From Phallusia mammillata (Eukaryota; Chordata; Ascidiacea; Phlebobranchia; Ascidiidae), in assembly GCA_003260075.1 (NCBI GenBank), contig QLIY01000056.1, positions 118,120-182,119 on the forward strand: DNA of 64,000 nucleotides, in the 5' to 3' direction. The notes beneath the pieces are model-generated. The model did not search any database. It was given only the letters and a program-made list of their open reading frames with translations, and was not told where the DNA came from. Shown one piece after another: positions 59,070-64,000 of the stretch; position 1 is the stretch's first letter, and each line of letters begins with the position of its first letter. The translations under genes were made by a program, and so were the position numbers.

Positions 59070-59134
59070 AGTAAACCACTGTTAATCCGGACCCGTTTAG
59101 ACCTAAAAAATTGTCCGGATTAAACGGGGATTAC
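59070..59134. mobile_element. Short palindromic family E MITE
   Basis: acagtaaaccactgttaatc, then cggac, and the inverse gtccggattaaacggggatt, then actg, lie 15 bases apart. Minimal copy of the pogo-like family. Confidence 0.5.
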
Positions 59135-59445
59135 TGCATATTGAATGGGTACGTGACTATTTCTAAACTTTTTTACATTGTTCATTTGTCTGCACTAAAC
59201 TGTTTGCTAAAATTGGCGTTTTCACCATATACCTAAAGCAGCAATATTGAGTTTTGTTGAACTCATATCTACGTGCCACATACTACGCAACACACCTGAG
59301 GATCTTCCCCACAAGCGAAAACTATTCCGAATCTCTATTATTTTCTTATTGTCAGTTGTGTGTTTTCGTACTTACTAGCGGTGAGGTGCAATAAAGTCGA
59401 GCACAGGGCCCTGTTTTTGTTCATACAACTCACATAGCCGAAGTG

Positions 59446-59530
59446 ACTGAGTCGTTAGCGCAAATGTCTGGTGATGCCGAGGTTGTTGGTTCTAATCCTG
59501 TCGCAACCGCTGGTTTTCGGACAAGAGTGG
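59446..59530 (+). mobile_element. tRNA-derived SINE head
   Basis: Box A-like agtgactgagtcgttagcgc and box B-like ggttctaatcc at tRNA spacing, followed downstream by an A-rich run near 59560. The stem does not pair well enough for a functional tRNA. Confidence 0.5.
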
Positions 59531-60405
59531 TATCGGATTTGAAAATAGTCATTGACACCAAAAAAAAAAAAAAAACGCAGATAGCTTAACCAAACTGAAA
59601 TAAACTGGAAGTTATTGCAAGAAATTGCTGTACTTTAATGCTTTGGGAAAGGTGCTAGGCACGACCTACTCTTAAATACGCAAGATGCATTCGATCTTGT
59701 TTAAAAAAAAAGAGGGTTCTAAAAAGCGTTGAAAACCAATGGATTACACTAAATTGAGTCACAACTTTCCCCATTGAAAAAGGATCTAACTGACAAAAAG
59801 TCAACAAGAAAGGACTTTATTACTTAACAAAGAACAGATCCTTATCCCTAGTAAGCAAAACTTGACTGCGAAAACTCGATCTTCTTTGTGATAATTTTTG
59901 ACATTTTATTTGTGTTATAAACTCCAGCAGTGCTTAGAACATGGACTTGGGCAAATTTTATTGTAGTATCGACTCCAATTTCAGCATACGAACATGATTG
60001 GTGGTAAGTTCATATTTTTTTAGTTATGTTCCTTGCATAGATGTTCAATACAGATTGAAAGGGTGGCACCTGAGGGGGGGGGGCATTTGTGTAATAAATT
60101 ACAGCAGTGCTTATGAACTTATTTTTATTGTAGTATCAACTCCAATTTTAACATACGAACATGATTGGTGGTAAGTTCATATTTTTTTAGTTGATGTTCC
60201 TTGCATAGATGTTCAATACAGATTGAAAGGGTGGCACCTGAAATACAAAGAATAATAATTTCATAACCAAGCATTTTATACTGCCATGCACAAAATAATT
60301 GACAACATTAAATATAGCTTTTTTATATCAGTAAGTTCACCTTTTCACAGTGTAGATGATGATGTTTTGGCAGTTCTAAGCAAAAGTTTGATAAGTTGAA
60401 ACAGG

Positions 60406-61117
60406 TTATTTCTTTTTCTTCTTTTTGTGTTTTTCTTCTTTCTTGTGCTAAAACAAATCAAATTTATGTTACACAAACAAAAAATCGCATACAAAAGTTC
60501 TTGACCAAAGTGTTTGCCTCACGGAAATTTTAAGGATGCTATACTGTGGTTTAAACTTTATTATTCACATTCTAAAACCAGAATATTTACTGCAGTAAAT
60601 CCAATGCCCAATAATAAATACCTTTTTATGTTTTGAATGTTTCTTGTGGTCCTTGTGTGATTTGTGTTCATGAACGCCGTTTGTGGGGACTGAAAAATGT
60701 TTAAAATCAAAGCTACATCTTAAAAAATTAAAAATCCAAAAACATACCTTCAAAAAGGGAAGAACGTTTTGGAGGTAGAGCAGGGCCAAAGAAATCTTCA
60801 ATGTCATTGTCTTTGCTACCTTCAGCAGCGGTGGAAGTATCAACGTCCATGTTATCTTCCACTTTTGGTTCAAGATCTGATTCAGATACATAAGTTTGGA
60901 AAAATCAATTATTGCGTTTGTGGGATAAATTGTAGTCAGTCTGCTTGAAATTTTCATAATTTTTTTTTCATTTAGCTTGTAGACGTACAAACACTAAATG
61001 GTACATCCATCAACCAATGTAACATGCCAAAATGACATGACTTGCAAAACCACGGAAATTTTCATCACAAACTTCAATATTAGAAACTAGTTTGTAAAGT
61101 TGGAGTGGATTCTGACC

Positions 61118-61154
<37 letters not shown>

Positions 61155-64000
61155 TTTTTCTTGCTCAGATTTTGCCTGTTCTTGTTTTCTCTTTGGTTTT
61201 TGAAAGATGATTGGTCGTTTGAAAACGTCATCCGCTGCTGCTCGTTCAGGTTGTTTATCGCCTATCAGAAACCAACACATTATTTGCACCACCAAGTATC
61301 GATTTGTTTAGTTTCAAAGCTTTTGTTTCCCAAATTATAGTTAAAACCAGACATGGGTCAAAACCGCAAATGTTCTGTTTGGTCTAACAACGAGCATCTC
61401 ACAGTAATGCTCGGGTTTTGGCGCCACTCTGCCCATCTCTAGTTACAACCAATGTGGAGTTTGATTGATGAAATATTGTGTAATAATTGCACCTTCATTT
61501 TCTTCTTTCTTTTCATCTTCTGAGCTTTCATTTGATTCATCACTGGGGGGGGGGAGCTCCACTCTGCCCACCTCTAGTTACAACCAATGTGGAGTTTGAT
61601 TGATGAAATATTGGGTAATAATTGCACCTTTATTTTCTTCTTTCTTTTCATCTTCTGAGCTTTCATTTGATTCATCACTTGACTCATCATCATCATTGGC
61701 AAATATTGATTTAAATAAGTCCATGCTTGGAGCTTCATCTTTTTCCTCATTCTCTTCACTATTTCCTTCTTCAGTGCCCTCCTATTGTGAAAAATACAAC
61801 ACATAAACATATTGATTTAAATTTATAATTTAATGGAATCATATACTTCAGCTTTATTTTCACTTTGTCCATATGTTGGTCCCCAAACAAGGGAAGATTT
61901 TACTATTTTGTACATATAAGGAAAAAGTATGTCACTTTCTTAAAAAACGCAAGCCTATCATGCCTAATGTGACATATTCTGAGATAGAATCCAAGAACAT
62001 TACACCAACATAGGATGTTTAGCTGCGGCACTAAGTCTGACATTACACTTGTGAGTTTTTGCCATTTGCCAGGCAATACTAAGTTTGTCACCGATATGTT
62101 TGACTATATTAATTACAATGGCTGTGAAAATGATCTTAAAACATGGTTACCGTCAATTTTTGTTCTTCCTGAGCAGAGCTTTGTGTCACTGTCTCCTCTT
62201 TGGTGGAAGGTCCCGACATCACTGGCTTCTCATCCCATCTTCCTTTGCCAGATGACTTAACTCCCTCAAATCGTGGAGGTTTCATTGTGTCACTAACTAT
62301 ACCAGTTGCGCGCTGCAATTCAAATCAACATCAAGTGAAAAATTGTGCAATACAATATCTTCAAGACATGTTAAAGTGAAATTTGGGTGGTTAGTTTCAG
62401 GACCCACCATGACTGATCCCACCCCAGGCTTGTGTCAATCTCACTTTCTTGTAAGCACCAGTCACATACCACTTTATAATACGGTGTAGCTTGACCGTCT
62501 GTGCCCTTCACTGTTTTGCGCTCCATAACATATTAACAATGTGCAGCTATTTACGGCTTGGTGATTGTTTTAGTGTTATCGTTTTGCTGTGTTCTTTTAT
62601 CCAGTGAAATTAACTCAACCCAAATTTAAGCAATCCAATACAAAAGTAACTACAAAAAAACTAACCTTTGCCCTTTCTTTGGCTTCTATGGAGATTGGCG
62701 GCTCTTCTGGTGCTTTTACAACATCCATCAGGGCCAAGGGTATGTACATACTGGAAGGATCTTTTGGGGTGCCAACAAAATCTGAGCTGCACAACCAATA
62801 AAAGTTAGCATCAACAAAGTAAAAAATAGTACAGCATATAACAGTACAACTAAACCACAGAATATCACATTTTACATTTTGTTACAACAGAGTTCAGGCC
62901 ATTGTGAGCCAGTTTACTTAATGGTTTATTCCCAACTGTGGCACCGAACAGAATAAGTAAGGTATAGCTTTTTAGCCTGATACTGAAATGCCATTGGATG
63001 GCTACTCTAGCCAAAATGGCCTAACTCTTGTCACCAGTTGGTTGATGAGACCTCATAGGTCAAAACAGTGTGCACTGTCTGCAACTTTTCAAGAAATTTC
63101 TTACTCAGGGTATGGATTAGGAACATTGAATCTCTTGCACAATAATGGATCAGGATGCCAATCCACTCTATCCCTTGTCAGTGTACCAAATGCTTTTTCT
63201 TTAGGCAAGGAGAGACCTGTCTTTGTTTCCTCCTAAACACAAAAACTAACTGATGATAAATTGTCCAAATGAGCACTACTTCTAGAAGCCTAATGTCCAA
63301 TTACATTTATGTGTAAAGGCTTTTTCATTAAGTCTTTTGAAAGTATTACATAGGCTCATCTAAAACACACATTTTTGAATGAAATTACTTTTAAATCTTC
63401 TGAAAATATTGGCGGTTAAAGTGAAAAACAATTTTAGCCCCAAAAGGTTATCTGAGATTAAATTAACATGTTGTTGTTGTTACAAACCCTTGCCCAGCCC
63501 TAACCACCAACATTTTCAAAAGTTACATATGTTTTGTAAGTAGATTGCAGTATTAGAGTAGCCCATCAAACATTGCTCTGTTATGCTAACAAAACCGATA
63601 TAGCAAATTTAAAGCCTACCAGTATTTCGTCACTTGCTCCTTTTGTGAATCGTGATGAAATTGTGTGAGCTACCAAGCGATTATGAACTTGATATACTCT
63701 ATGGAACTCTTCTCGTTCATGATTACGTTCCCACTCTGTCAGACTACTGACAATTTCGGTGTATGGATCTGTTGATGTCGAAACAAGTCACTAGTCAAGT
63801 CAGTACTATTACAAAATCAATTTAGAACATAGGTAATGATATGAGTTAAAGCAGAGATTTTGGAAACTTAGAAATCTGTATAACACTACAAATACATGTT
63901 GCAATATGGTATTTTTTACGTTAAAAATAAAAATGTTGGCATGGGTATGTTACAAACTGTGCTTTACGTTTCTTTCTTTGCCGAATAGCCCTCTCATATT
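60406..64000 (-). CDS. GPATCH1: GPATCH1, 3' part
   Basis: Exons: 64000-63968 (partial), 63768-63620, 63232-63105, 62786-62666, 62520-62470, 62312-62151, 61781-61628, 61261 to about 61154, 60876-60748, 60689-60622 and 60447-60406 (stop). Phases agree throughout. The match to vertebrate GPATCH1 is clear: ISSRFTKG, then KAFGTLTRDRVDWHPDPLLC running into KRFNVPNPYP, FVGTPKD, SMDLFKSIFANDDDESSDES, DVFKRPIIFQKPKRK, FFGPALPPKRSSLF and a Lys/His-rich C-terminus. GPATCH1 is a spliceosome-associated protein; its G-patch, which would engage a DEAH helicase, lies upstream of the window. The 51-base exon at 62520-62470 has a weak acceptor. A 34-base G run cuts the exon near 61154, and part of the 61628-61781 exon recurs at about 61491-61544 before another G run. 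Confidence 0.93.
61120..61153. other. 34-base G run inside a GPATCH1 exon
   Basis: Sits directly after the EQEKS codons and before a donor-like AAGGTCAG on the minus strand. It would translate as poly-proline, which is not credible. A few codons of the exon may be hidden here. Confidence 0.7.
62889..63091. mobile_element. MITE family D next to a GPATCH1 donor
   Basis: The right end is strong (cataggtcaaaacagtgtgc, then actgtctgcaactttt); the left end is eroded (cagagttcaggcc). It ends about 14 bases from the donor of the exon 63232-63105. Confidence 0.6.

Larger units (their letters stand above)
58091..60405. other. Intergenic region LMAN1 / GPATCH1
   Basis: 2.3 kb between convergent genes. 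Holds a family E element at 59070, a tRNA-SINE head at 59446, and an allelic duplication around the G run at 60074 (59930-60073 versus 60100-60240). No gene supported. Confidence 0.6.
5757..61554. other. About 38 G runs, most exactly 10 bases: probable gap placeholders
   Basis: Runs start at 5757, 6702, 6912, 6987, 7240, 8196, 8505, 13464, 20166, 21478, 21555, 21786, 22991, 23852, 24889, 25879, 28640 (40 bases), 28846, 29003, 29435, 31622, 34394, 34571, 40045 (95), 41903, 43434, 44776, 45896, 46531, 48489, 54087, 54401, 55335, 57080, 57512, 60074, 61120 (34) and 61545. Apart from the three long ones they are 10-13 bases. At most sites the sequence after the run repeats the 40-400 bases before it with a few SNPs. 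That is the pattern expected when overlapping allelic contig ends are placed side by side with a fixed-size spacer. Confidence 0.8.

Noticed and set aside
7868..59530. Functional tRNA genes at the box A/box B sites
   Set aside because: Acceptor stems do not pair and SINE body or tail sequence follows; they are SINE heads.
61010..61295. Poly-proline protein segment
   Set aside because: Poly-proline arises from the 34-base G run inside a GPATCH1 exon.
5757..61554. G runs as regularly repeated elements (CRISPR-like or G-quadruplex arrays)
   Set aside because: Spacing is irregular, lengths are fixed near 10, and flanks are duplicated alleles. The pattern is one of assembly joins in a eukaryotic scaffold.

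Overview
The window reads as nuclear DNA of an invertebrate deuterostome, most likely a solitary ascidian of the Ciona type. The reasons are: AT-rich sequence; compact multi-exon genes with short GT-AG introns; clear chordate orthologues (ZFAND4, CDK10, dysbindin, TTC14, EFCAB9, LRRIQ1, LMAN1, GPATCH1); many short tRNA-SINEs and hAT- or pogo-type MITEs in introns; and very high allelic divergence. The species call is inference. The gene identities rest on exon-by-exon protein matches and consistent splice phases.

Layout. 1-7062 (+): 3' part of ZFAND4, an AN1 zinc-finger protein. 8936-12120 (-): complete CDK10. 12443-14476 (-): a short dysbindin gene. 14698-16503 (-): single-exon TTC14. 16935-17531 (+): single-exon EFCAB9, the CatSper calcium sensor. 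17771-31557 (+): LRRIQ1, a large leucine-rich repeat and IQ protein. 31961-35477 (-): a p24/TMED-like GOLD-domain membrane protein with an unusual charged N-terminus. 36021-48926 (-): four tandem small genes for secretory-pathway proteins, one of them extremely histidine-rich. 50298-58090 (+): complete LMAN1 (ERGIC-53), the mannose-lectin cargo receptor. 60406-64000 (-): 3' part of GPATCH1.

The most interesting region is 32-58 kb. A p24-like protein, four tandem genes and the ER-to-Golgi lectin LMAN1 sit together. The four genes share intron phases (0, then 1, 1...). Three of them encode a signal peptide, charged helical exons, an N-x-S/T sequon at the start of the last exon, and an ER-retrieval-like C-terminus (HGEL, RDEL, HQEL). 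Three have GGCCACGTG or a one-base variant upstream, and LMAN1 has two TGACGTGC sites next to its start. I infer a locally expanded, possibly ER-stress-regulated set of ER-luminal glycoproteins beside the cargo receptor. I do not recognise the family.

A warning for every user of the window: it holds about 38 runs of G, most of exactly 10 bases and three of 34-95 bases. Most separate two near-identical copies of the same local sequence. They behave like gap placeholders between unmerged allelic contig ends. They break or double exons of ZFAND4, LRRIQ1, LMAN1 and GPATCH1 and create false poly-glycine ORFs.
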